Part shown: piece by piece, positions 16,027 to 23,713 of the stretch
Layout of the letters: every line of letters begins with the position of its first letter
Numbering within the stretch: position 1 is the first letter of the stretch
From: Sphingobacterium sp. ML3W
GTDB taxonomy: Bacteria > Bacteroidota > Bacteroidia > Sphingobacteriales > Sphingobacteriaceae
Reading direction: 5' to 3'
Assembly (NCBI RefSeq): GCF_000747525.1
Contig: NZ_CP009278.1
Coordinates: 4,650,001 to 4,714,000, forward strand
Length of the DNA: 64,000 nucleotides
Made by a program: the position numbers and the translations under genes
The notes under the pieces: model-generated
The model's database searches: none
The model's input: only the letters and a program-made list of their open reading frames with translations
What the model was told of the DNA's origin: nothing

Positions 16027-17697
16027 ATGATAAACGAGGAGAAATCATTAAATTTTATTGAAGAAATTATCGAAGAGGATCTTCGTAACGGGACACATGA
16101 TGGACGTGTATTAACGCGTTTCCCTCCCGAGCCAAATGGCTATCTTCACATTGGTCATGCCAAATCAATTTGCTTAAACTTTGGTTTAGGACAAAAATAT
16201 AATGGCCAGACAAACTTACGTTTCGACGATACAAACCCTGTTACAGAAGATACAGAGTACGTTGACAGCATCAAAAAAGACATTCAATGGCTTGGTTTTT
16301 CATGGGCTCAGGAATTATATACTTCCGACTACTTTGACACGCTATATCAATATGCAGTTGATTTAATCAAAAAAGATTTAGCTTATGTTGATGATAGCAC
16401 AGCAGAAGAAATTGCTGCAGCTAAAGGTACACCAACTGAACCTGGAGTGCCAACACCTAACCGCAGTCGTAGTATTGAGGAGAACTTGGTTCTCTTCCAA
16501 GAAATGAAAGATGGTAAATACCAAGATGGTGAGAAAGTATTGCGTGCCAAAATAGACCTTGCAAATCCAAATATGCATTTAAGAGATCCGTTATTGTACC
16601 GCATCAAACATGCGCACCACCATCGCACAGGTGACAAATGGTGTATATACCCCATGTATGATTTTGCACATGGACAATCGGATTCTATTGAGAAAATTAC
16701 ACATTCCATTTGTACTTTAGAGTTTATTCCACATCGTGCTTTATATGATTGGTGTATTGAGAAGTTAGAAATTTTTCCATCTAAACAATATGAATTTGCT
16801 CGTTTAAACATGACCTACACAGTTATGAGTAAGCGTAAGCTTCTACAACTCGTAAATGATAAATTTGTAGAAAGCTGGGATGACCCACGTATGCCTACTA
16901 TTTCAGGTTTACGTCGAAGAGGTTACACGCCAGCGAGTATCCGTACATTCTGTGATAAAATTGGTGTCGCTAAACGCGAAAACATGATTGACGTCAGTCT
17001 TTTAGAATTCTGTATTCGTGAGGACTTGAATAAAACGGCATGGAGAAGAATGGCAGTATTAGATCCTATTAAATTGGTGATCACCAATCTTCCATCAGAC
17101 TATACCGAAGATCTACATGGTGAAAACAATCCAGAGGTAGAAGGTGGTGAAGGTTCGCGCGTGATTCCTTTTTCAAACGAGTTATGGATCGAGCGTGATG
17201 ACTTTATGGAAGATGCTCCTAAGAAATTTTTCCGTTTAGGCCCAGGTCTTTCAGTTCGTTTAAAAAATGCGTATATCGTTACATGCCATGACTTTGTTAA
17301 AGATGAAAATGGTCAAGTTACAGAAATACATTGTACGTATATATCAAATTCAAAATCTGGCGAAGATACTTCAGGAATGAAGGTGAAAGGAACGATTCAT
17401 TGGGTTTCAGTACCTCACGCTAAAGAAACAGAAATTAGATTATATGATCGTTTATTTAACGATGAAAACCCTACTGCTGCAGAAAATTTCAAAGAATCAA
17501 TTAACCCTGATAGCTTAAAAATCAGTAAAGCTTTTATAGAACCTGATCTATTAAATGCAATACCAGGTAAAGGTTATCAATTTATTCGATTAGGATATTT
17601 CACTTTGGATACGACATCTACCCCAGATCATCTAGTTTTCAACCGTACGGTTGGATTAAAAGATTCTTGGGCAAAAGAAGTAAAAAAAGGACAGTAA
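16027..17697 (+). CDS. glnS: glutamine--tRNA ligase
   Basis: 556 residues, the usual GlnRS length. The class I signature HIGH is at residues 41-44 in PPEPNGYLHIGHAKSI, and the second signature appears as VMSKRKL near residue 270 (a KMSKS variant common in GlnRS). 'LRFDDTNPVTEDTEYVDSI' and 'DPLLYRIKHAHHHRTGDKWC' are GlnRS-specific rather than GluRS. C-terminal beta-barrels for anticodon binding follow. The enzyme charges tRNA-Gln with glutamine; a separate gltX lies at 45.8-47.4 kb. It forms a single-gene unit with what looks like a leaderless start. Confidence 0.98.
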   Translation: MINEEKSLNFIEEIIEEDLRNGTHDGRVLTRFPPEPNGYLHIGHAKSICLNFGLGQKYNGQTNLRFDDTNPVTEDTEYVDSIKKDIQWLGFSWAQELYTSDYFDTLYQYAVDLIKKDLAYVDDSTAEEIAAAKGTPTEPGVPTPNRSRSIEENLVLFQEMKDGKYQDGEKVLRAKIDLANPNMHLRDPLLYRIKHAHHHRTGDKWCIYPMYDFAHGQSDSIEKITHSICTLEFIPHRALYDWCIEKLEIFPSKQYEFARLNMTYTVMSKRKLLQLVNDKFVESWDDPRMPTISGLRRRGYTPASIRTFCDKIGVAKRENMIDVSLLEFCIREDLNKTAWRRMAVLDPIKLVITNLPSDYTEDLHGENNPEVEGGEGSRVIPFSNELWIERDDFMEDAPKKFFRLGPGLSVRLKNAYIVTCHDFVKDENGQVTEIHCTYISNSKSGEDTSGMKVKGTIHWVSVPHAKETEIRLYDRLFNDENPTAAENFKESINPDSLKISKAFIEPDLLNAIPGKGYQFIRLGYFTLDTTSTPDHLVFNRTVGLKDSWAKEVKKGQ

Positions 17698-17699
17698 TA

Positions 17700-17727
17700 A
17701 AAAGGGGAAGCATATGCTTCCCCTTTT
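17700..17727. terminator. bidirectional terminator between glnS and the GT117 gene
   Basis: A perfect 28-bp palindrome (AAAAGGGGAAGCAT and its mirror) flanked by A and T runs, between two convergent genes. Confidence 0.9.
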
Positions 17728-17736
17728 TATTATCTA

Positions 17737-20700
17737 TCACTCTCCGAGATACATCTTCTTGTACTTTCGCCCCAGATCAGCCACATAGGTATAACGTTCT
17801 TTTTCTCTTGTACCTGCAAGTATTCTTTCGTATAAATCGACAGAGTCAATAGCTGTTTTTATATTGCGAACTTCCAAACCCGCATCTGGCTTATCTATGG
17901 CCAGCTGTTGATAATAGTCCATATGCTCGCTTAAAAACTTCATATTACGATCAACTAGCTGATTAGCAAATTTTGTCTCTCCTGTCTTATAAAGTGTATC
18001 AATAACATCGGCATAGCTCGTCACATCAGACATACTATATAATCGTTGCGGTAATTGGTTAAATGCTTTTATAGCTACTTGTCGAGCTTTTTCCGTTTTC
18101 CCTTGTGCAAGTAGTGTTCTTGCTGCTTTTCCGAAAATTTCCTCTGCATACATGCCGGCAAAACGAAAGGTGTCTGTATCGATATAAGTAGCTTGATGAA
18201 TATTTCCCCAAGCATATTTTTCAACAATATTCTTATACAGATTATCCACATTTATTAAGGATTCACCTTCAGCAAGTTTTGCTTCTATGGGCATCAAACG
18301 ATTGGCAAACCCTTCATTTACCATATATTTATCCAATCCCATCAAATTTTCACTTGGGACCATAGTGGAAAAATAAATTGGCCTTTGCCAATTATTATTG
18401 ACAAGAACAGACATTAAGCCTAAGTCTGCCCGTGTCACGTAATCATTATTAAAAGTCCACTCCAGATGATTTGCTATTTCACTTTCCCATTCTTTGGGTA
18501 CGACATGGTTTTGAATGACATCAACTTTATTGACAGCAAGTTTAAAATGCTTTGTTGGCAAGAAGTTTTCATATTGCCCATCTCGCATTTGAAGTTTATT
18601 CTCATTACTATCGGATAATAAAAAATCCAACAATAATTTAATATCTGTAGAACCCGCCAAATTCAGGTCATGGAAAGGCAAAGATTCACGAATTCCTTTA
18701 GCAACCTTTTCATTCGGAATGGTTATAGGTAGTCCTGCGGCTTGATAAGTTCCACTTTTCACTTGGCGGAAATACCTATCGGAAGTCAAATAACTAATCA
18801 CTACTATTCTCACATCTCGTCGTACACCTTCTACTTCCTGTAAATACCATAGTGGAAAAGTATCATGATCGCCATAAGTAAATAGAATAGCATTGGGGGC
18901 GCAGGTTTCCAAATAATTTTTTGCGACATCTCTTGCCAATGATTTCTCCGATCGATTATGATCATCCCAATTTTGATTAATAAGTATCAAGGGACCGGCA
19001 ATAAGACATAATGATGTTGCCATCAGCGTTGCATTTCTTTCGTTTATATATTTTTTGAGAAATTCCGAAATAGCAAACACCCCCAAACCAATCCATATGG
19101 TGAAGGCATAAAATGATCCTGCATAGGCATAATCTCGTTCACGTGGTTGCAAAGGGGATTGATTTAGATAAATAACAATAGCCAAGCCTGTAAAAACAAA
19201 TAACAAACCAACGACAGCTGCATCTTTCATATTCCGTTTAAAATGCCATAAGGCTCCCATGATCCCTATTAATAAGGGGAGGAAGAAATAGGTATTCCGA
19301 GAGGGATTATGAATCATTTCATCCGATAATTTAGATTGTCCCCCTAAGTACAAATTATCAATCGCTTGAATACCCGACAACCAGTTTCCTTCTGCTAATG
19401 ATCCGTTCCCTTGTTGATCATTTTGCCGCCCGACAAAGTTCCAAAGAAAATATCGCGCATACATATGCCCTATCTGATAATTAAAAAAGAATTTTAAATT
19501 ATCAGCAAAATTTGCTTGTCTTCCTTCTTCAATGCCTAAATATCCTTTATAAAAATATTGATGATATGGTTTTTGACTATAAATCCTTGGAAAAATGGTC
19601 TCTCGATCAAATTGATAGCTTGAAGATCTTTTTATTGCTGCGTATTGATGACTGTCTTTTCTATAATCAATACGTTCATTCACACCTGTTGGGTTAGCAT
19701 CAAAGTATGGGCCCTTTATTAACGGTTCTGATTCATACTGTTCTCGACTCAAATAACCTAAAAAAGAAAAGACATTTTCGGGATCATTATTGTTTAACGA
19801 GGGGTTGGCATTGGCCCGAATCAAAACCATGGTGAAAGAGCTATAACCCAATAAAATAAAACAAGTAGCCAGAATTGCTGTATTCAACGCTGCTTTCCCC
19901 TTTTTTATGGAGTAATGGATACCATAAATTAATGTTCCTATAATCAATACCACAAAAACCAGTATCCCCGAACCAAATCCTAATCCAAGGGTGTTGACAA
20001 AGAATAAATCGAATTTGGCGGCAAACTTAATGAGGTATTGGATTACTCCCCAGAGAATAAGAGCTAGAACTCCGAGTCCAATCAACATCGCTTTACTAAT
20101 CCCCCAGAAAGTCGTCCTTTCGGTTTTCTTAAAATAAATAATGAGTGCTATAGCTGGAATAACCAATAAGTTCAATAGATGAACCCCAATTGAAAGTCCA
20201 ATGATGTAAGCAATAACAATAAGCCAACGATCTGCTTGCGGTTTATTGGCTCTTACCTCCCACTTCAGAATGGCCCAAAACACCGCTGCTGTACATAAGG
20301 AAGACATAGCATAGACTTCGGATTCTACTGCTGAGTACCAAAATGTATCGGAGAAACTATAGGCTAAAGACCCAACCACACCTGCTCCCATTATTTTAAT
20401 AAGCTGGTTTCTATCAAGTGGGCGATTATCGGAATATGTGATTTTTTTAGCTAAAGCTGTAATGGTCCAAAATAAGAACAACACTGTTAAACCACTACAG
20501 ACAGCCGACCCTACATTCATCCAAAAAGCAACCTGAGATACATTACCTAAAGCGAAATTTGAAAATATATTCTGCAACATAAGAAATAAGGGTGCACCTG
20601 GCTGATGAACAATCTGAAGTTTATAAGCTGAGGCAATAAATTCGCCTGTGTCCCACCAACTTGTTGTTCTTTCGGCTGTCAAAATAAAAACTACTGTTGC

Positions 20701-20751
20701 CATGATAGCACATAGCCAGCCTAACATATTGTTCACTTTCGTATAGTTCAT
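17737..20751 (-). CDS. DUF2723 / glycosyltransferase family 117 membrane protein
   Basis: 1004 residues. About a dozen transmembrane helices fill residues 8-590, beginning with 'MLGWLCAIMATVVFILTAE', followed by the family hallmark 'TTSWWDTGEFIASAYKLQI' and 'VHQPGAPLFLMLQNIFS'. The D-E pair in WDTGEF is in the place of the catalytic residues of GT-C enzymes. A soluble C-terminal region (about 600-1004) contains 'LFTYGDHDTFPLWYLQEVEG' and helical repeats. DUF2723 (GT117, relatives of TMEM260) transfers sugars to proteins or lipids at the membrane; in Bacteroidota a role in protein O-glycosylation is suspected. The acceptor is not known from this locus. Confidence 0.85.
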   Translation of the reverse strand: MNYTKVNNMLGWLCAIMATVVFILTAERTTSWWDTGEFIASAYKLQIVHQPGAPLFLMLQNIFSNFALGNVSQVAFWMNVGSAVCSGLTVLFLFWTITALAKKITYSDNRPLDRNQLIKIMGAGVVGSLAYSFSDTFWYSAVESEVYAMSSLCTAAVFWAILKWEVRANKPQADRWLIVIAYIIGLSIGVHLLNLLVIPAIALIIYFKKTERTTFWGISKAMLIGLGVLALILWGVIQYLIKFAAKFDLFFVNTLGLGFGSGILVFVVLIIGTLIYGIHYSIKKGKAALNTAILATCFILLGYSSFTMVLIRANANPSLNNNDPENVFSFLGYLSREQYESEPLIKGPYFDANPTGVNERIDYRKDSHQYAAIKRSSSYQFDRETIFPRIYSQKPYHQYFYKGYLGIEEGRQANFADNLKFFFNYQIGHMYARYFLWNFVGRQNDQQGNGSLAEGNWLSGIQAIDNLYLGGQSKLSDEMIHNPSRNTYFFLPLLIGIMGALWHFKRNMKDAAVVGLLFVFTGLAIVIYLNQSPLQPRERDYAYAGSFYAFTIWIGLGVFAISEFLKKYINERNATLMATSLCLIAGPLILINQNWDDHNRSEKSLARDVAKNYLETCAPNAILFTYGDHDTFPLWYLQEVEGVRRDVRIVVISYLTSDRYFRQVKSGTYQAAGLPITIPNEKVAKGIRESLPFHDLNLAGSTDIKLLLDFLLSDSNENKLQMRDGQYENFLPTKHFKLAVNKVDVIQNHVVPKEWESEIANHLEWTFNNDYVTRADLGLMSVLVNNNWQRPIYFSTMVPSENLMGLDKYMVNEGFANRLMPIEAKLAEGESLINVDNLYKNIVEKYAWGNIHQATYIDTDTFRFAGMYAEEIFGKAARTLLAQGKTEKARQVAIKAFNQLPQRLYSMSDVTSYADVIDTLYKTGETKFANQLVDRNMKFLSEHMDYYQQLAIDKPDAGLEVRNIKTAIDSVDLYERILAGTREKERYTYVADLGRKYKKMYLGE

Positions 20752-20875
20752 CGGTTTAAAGGTTTAATTAGTCCTGCGATAAATCAATTCGCACTTTGAT
20801 TTTGAGTTAAATATAATAAAAGGAGATTTCATATGATATGGATTAACCTTTTTTAACAAAAAAATACAGCGCACA

Positions 20876-20917
20876 AAAAAAGAGCCTACTACATCTGAAG
20901 TGCAGCAGGCTCTTTTT
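20876..20917 (-). terminator. metF terminator
   Basis: On the minus strand, a 13-bp stem (AGAGCCTGCTGCA, with G-U pairs) flanked by A and T runs, 15 bases after the metF stop. Confidence 0.85.
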
Positions 20918-20932
20918 AATATTTACTTTTCT

Positions 20933-21889
20933 TTAGAATAACTTCTCAACAATACTCCGAGTAGGACCAGGATTACTCATGGTATAAAAATGCAAAACTG
21001 GGGCTCCGAAGTCAATTAACTCTTTACACTGTTGTACCAACCACTCCTCTCCGACTTGCCTTACATCGGCATTATTTTTACACCCTGATACCGCTTCACT
21101 CAATACTTCTGGAATATCTAAATGAAAAATTTTCGGTAACGTAATCAGCTGCTTTTTTGTCGTCAAAGGCTTTAACCCTGGTATAATAGGTACATGAATA
21201 TCATTTTCTCTACACTTATTGACAAATTCTTTATATTTTTCTACATTGAAAAACATTTGCGTAACGATAAATTCGGCACCCATCTCGACCTTCTTTTTCA
21301 ACCATTTGAAGTCGGTATTAAAATTGGGAGCCTCAAAATGTTTCTCTGGATAACCTGCAACACCGATACAGAAATCTGTTTTCTCAGAATTCACAATATC
21401 CTCGTGTAAATATTGACCTCTGTTCATGTCATCTACCTGCTTTAAGAGGTCCGTAGCAAATGCATGGCCACCTTCAGTAGGAATAAAGTCAGCATCACCT
21501 TTTCTGGCATCTCCACGTAAAACCAACACATTATCAATCCCTAAGAAGTTCAAATCAATCAAAGCATTCTCTGTCTCTTCTTTCGTAAAACCACCACAGA
21601 TAAGATGTGGAACAGCATCCACTTTATACTTGTTCATAATAGCTGCACAGATAGCGACTGTCCCTGGACGTTTCCGATAAGCAACACGCTCTAGCAAACC
21701 GCTTTCATGCTTCTTATACATATAGTCCTCTCTATGATAAGTCACATCGATAAAGGGAGGCTTGAATTCCATAAGTGAGTCCATTGTTTTAAAAATACTT
21801 TGGATACCTTGACCCTTAGCTGGGGGCAACAATTCAAAAGAAAATAAAGTTTTTCCTTTGGCATTACTGATATGATCAACGATTTTCAT
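20933..21889 (-). CDS. metF: methylenetetrahydrofolate reductase (NAD(P)H)
   Basis: 318 residues, the normal bacterial MetF length, a single TIM barrel with FAD. Family motifs: 'FSFELLPPAKGQG' at the N-terminus, 'FIDVTYHRE', 'VPHLICGGFTKEETENALID', 'LVLRGDARKGD', 'GVAGYPEKHFEAPN', 'GAEFIVTQMFFNVEKY' and 'VPIIPGLKPLTTKKQL'. It reduces 5,10-methylene-THF to 5-methyl-THF, the methyl donor for methionine synthesis. It is preceded by a SAM-I riboswitch, so it should be repressed when S-adenosylmethionine is plentiful. No other methionine gene is in the window. Confidence 0.98.
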   Translation of the reverse strand: MKIVDHISNAKGKTLFSFELLPPAKGQGIQSIFKTMDSLMEFKPPFIDVTYHREDYMYKKHESGLLERVAYRKRPGTVAICAAIMNKYKVDAVPHLICGGFTKEETENALIDLNFLGIDNVLVLRGDARKGDADFIPTEGGHAFATDLLKQVDDMNRGQYLHEDIVNSEKTDFCIGVAGYPEKHFEAPNFNTDFKWLKKKVEMGAEFIVTQMFFNVEKYKEFVNKCRENDIHVPIIPGLKPLTTKKQLITLPKIFHLDIPEVLSEAVSGCKNNADVRQVGEEWLVQQCKELIDFGAPVLHFYTMSNPGPTRSIVEKLF

Positions 21890-21951
21890 TAATTTTTTTT
21901 AAAAGTGATTTGGTTGGCTTACATCGAAATGCACAAGTAGACTTGTTTCAA

Positions 21952-22053
21952 CTTATCTTTCCCATCTCTGAGTTGGGGTAGAATGTAGCACCTTATAAAA
22001 TAACAGGTTGCTAAGGCTTCATTGGGTCTATTCCCTCTGCCTTTCTCTATAAG
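21952..22053 (-). ncRNA. SAM-I (S-box) riboswitch upstream of metF
   Basis: On the minus strand the leader reads CTTATAGAGAAAGGC, then AGAGGGAATAGACCC, AATGAAGCCTTAGCAACCTG, and later AAGGTGCTACATTCTACCC, ending GGGAAAGATAAG. This reproduces the S-box order: P1 (CTTAT/ATAAG), the AGAG and GAGGGA kink-turn segment with P2 (GGC/GCC), the TGAAGCC and GCAACC core, P3 (TAGCAACCT/AGGTGCTA) and P4 (CCC/GGG). It ends about 60 bases before the metF start. I see no terminator with a T run between aptamer and ATG, only a small ACAAG/CTTGT hairpin, so the output may be translational. The remaining part of the 324-base gap holds the rimM terminator and an AT-rich promoter region. Confidence 0.9.
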
Positions 22054-22147
22054 CATCGCTAATATCGGTAATAGAAATTGATAATCAAAATAATATTAAT
22101 AGCTTGTATTAAATAAGGCAATAAATACTAATTTCAACGGATGCCTA

Positions 22148-22198
22148 ATAAAACAAAAAAGTTATTACATTTTCATGCAATAACTTTTTTGTTTTATT
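22148..22198 (-). terminator. rimM terminator
   Basis: A stem of over 20 bp around a loop at 22170-22175, made of AAAACAAAAAAGTTATT and its mirror, placed 15 bases after the rimM stop; the mirror arm gives a long T-rich end on the minus strand. Confidence 0.8.
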
Positions 22199-22213
22199 AT
22201 TTAATCCGAATAC

Positions 22214-22741
22214 TTAAATCTCTTTATACAATTCGACTAATCCTTCAGGTAGATCTACCTCTAAAACTTGGCCTTCAGAATCAATGCCCAACATTAAATC
22301 ATCATTTAATGGAAACATGAGCTCTTTCCCATTGAAATCGACTGTTGCTATAAATTGCTGAGGCATTTCCTGCACATGTGTTATTTTGCCAAGCTCACCA
22401 TGCGTCTCATCAATGACTATATACCCGATTAAGTCTGTATATCTAAAATCATCAGGATCTCGCTCAGGCATTTTATCATTAGGAAGGTATATTTTTTTAC
22501 GGACTAAAGGTTGTGCCTTATCGATATGATCGACGTCTTCTAAGTTCAAGTATGCTGTACTATTTGCTTGATACTTGATATTGTCTACAAAGTAAGGTAC
22601 TAATTTTTTATTGACTTCGGCAAATAGGACATCAAAGTCCAAATCTTGGTAATCTTCAAATTCAAAAAAAAGCTGAAGCTCTCCTTTTAGTCCGCGAGTT
22701 TTACTAATATAACCGATGTAAAAACTTTCTTCTATGGTCAT
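22214..22741 (-). CDS. rimM: ribosome maturation factor RimM
   Basis: 175 residues. The N-terminal RimM beta-barrel begins 'YIGYISKTRGLKGELQLFFE' and the C-terminal PRC-barrel carries 'DLIGYIVIDETHGELGKITHV', 'PQQFIATVDFNGKELMFPL' and 'LPEGLVELYKEI'. RimM binds ribosomal protein uS19 and helps assemble the 30S head. It lies downstream of rpsP, as is typical, but a terminator hairpin in the 133-base gap suggests partial uncoupling. trmD and rplS, which follow in many bacteria, are absent. Confidence 0.96.
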   Translation of the reverse strand: MTIEESFYIGYISKTRGLKGELQLFFEFEDYQDLDFDVLFAEVNKKLVPYFVDNIKYQANSTAYLNLEDVDHIDKAQPLVRKKIYLPNDKMPERDPDDFRYTDLIGYIVIDETHGELGKITHVQEMPQQFIATVDFNGKELMFPLNDDLMLGIDSEGQVLEVDLPEGLVELYKEI

Positions 22742-22824
22742 GTTCTTATTTGAAAGGGCAAATTTAAATATATATCTGCAAAATTGCAGTATGTATAGGA
22801 GTAGAAACTACATTCTTGAAAAAA

Positions 22825-22852
22825 AAAGCCGGCTCATAGTGAACCGGCTTTC
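22825..22852 (-). terminator. terminator or attenuator between rpsP and rimM
   Basis: Stem AAAGCCGG(TTC) with its mirror, followed on the minus strand by a run of nine T residues. It lies 22 bases after the rpsP stop and would limit read-through into rimM. Confidence 0.85.
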
Positions 22853-22874
22853 TTGATACTGTATGAAAGAAAAA

Positions 22875-23396
22875 TTATCCTTCAGTTTCTTCTGCAGCTG
22901 GAGCTTCAGTTTCTTCTGCAGGAGTTTCCTCTACAACTGGAGCGTTTTTAGCAGCAATTGCAGCAGCCATTGCTTCTTTTTTCTTAGCTTCAGCAGCTAA
23001 TGCAATTTTCTTAGCTTCAGCTTTAGTAGTTGCTAAACCATCTTTTTTACCAGAGATTCTAGCATCATTAGCTTCAGTCCAAGCAACAAATTTAGCATCT
23101 GCAGCAGCTTCATCAAATGCACCTTTTTTAACACCACCATTTAAGTGTTTTTTGTATAAAACACCTTTATCCGAAAGGATAGTACGAGCTGTGTCAGTAG
23201 GTTGAGCACCTTTATTCATCCAATCCAAAGCTTTTTCAAAATCCAAAACGATAGTCGCTGGGTTTGTGTTTGGGTTGTAAGAACCAATACGTTCAATGAA
23301 TTTACCATCACGTGGTGCGCGTGCATCTGCTACTACTAAGTGGTAAAAAGGACGTCCTTTTTTACCATGTCTTTGCAATCTGATTTTAGTTGCCAT
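22875..23396 (-). CDS. rpsP: 30S ribosomal protein bS16
   Basis: 173 residues. The first 80 residues are canonical bS16: 'TKIRLQRHGKKGRPFYHLVV', 'DARAPRDGKFIERIGSYNPN' and the 'ALDWMNKGAQPTDTARTILS' helix. The remaining 90 residues are an Ala/Lys/Glu-rich tail ending in acidic residues, a Bacteroidota-type extension that about doubles the length found in E. coli. It is a component of the small subunit 5' domain. It has its own promoter and a leader with a possible CCCC/GGGG hairpin, followed by a terminator before rimM. Confidence 0.97.
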   Translation of the reverse strand: MATKIRLQRHGKKGRPFYHLVVADARAPRDGKFIERIGSYNPNTNPATIVLDFEKALDWMNKGAQPTDTARTILSDKGVLYKKHLNGGVKKGAFDEAAADAKFVAWTEANDARISGKKDGLATTKAEAKKIALAAEAKKKEAMAAAIAAKNAPVVEETPAEETEAPAAEETEG

Positions 23397-23453
23397 GTTT
23401 TCTTGTTATTTATGTATTCAACATATCCCCCGAGCTACATGCAAGAGGGGACG

Positions 23454-23461
23454 CAAAGATA
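23454..23461 (-). promoter_or_regulatory. -7 box of rpsP
   Basis: Minus-strand TATCTTTG, followed by C, is an exact TAnnTTTG match. It gives a leader of about 50 nt to the ATG at 23396. Confidence 0.55.
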
Positions 23462-23638
23462 CAAAGGATTATTGAAAGTAAAAAGACAAAAAGAAAGGGC
23501 AACTCCCACAAAATAAGAAAGATGATGGAATCGCCAAGAACGCAATCTAATACTATCCTCACGACAACATCTTTATCTATACAGCAATAAAGGAATTTTC
23601 AAAAGGAATTTATTCGTAATTTTACTTCATCTCTTACA

Positions 23639-23666
23639 GCGTCAAACGCATAGACAATTTTGTCTA
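23639..23666 (+). repeat. two adjacent small palindromes in the leader of the AddA-like gene
   Basis: GCGT-CAA-ACGC (23639-23649) is followed directly by TAGACAA-TT-TTGTCTA (23651-23666). They lie between a likely -7 box (TAATTTTA, 23617-23624) and the ATG at 23714. They could be an operator or leader hairpins; no regulator is identified. Confidence 0.4.
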
Positions 23667-23713
23667 TTCAAATTAATAAGCGTATTTTCATCCTTCCAAA
23701 TCAAATTGAATTC

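Noticed and set aside
16383..16811. 142-codon open frame antisense to glnS
   Set aside because: It lies wholly inside a certain gene, in the opposite frame, with a Cys/Ser-rich composition typical of a shadow frame and no start context.
23660..23713. Longer start (TTG) for the AddA-like gene
   Set aside because: The added residues overlap the leader palindrome and do not belong to the conserved N-terminus; the ATG at 23714 sits just before the Walker A motif.
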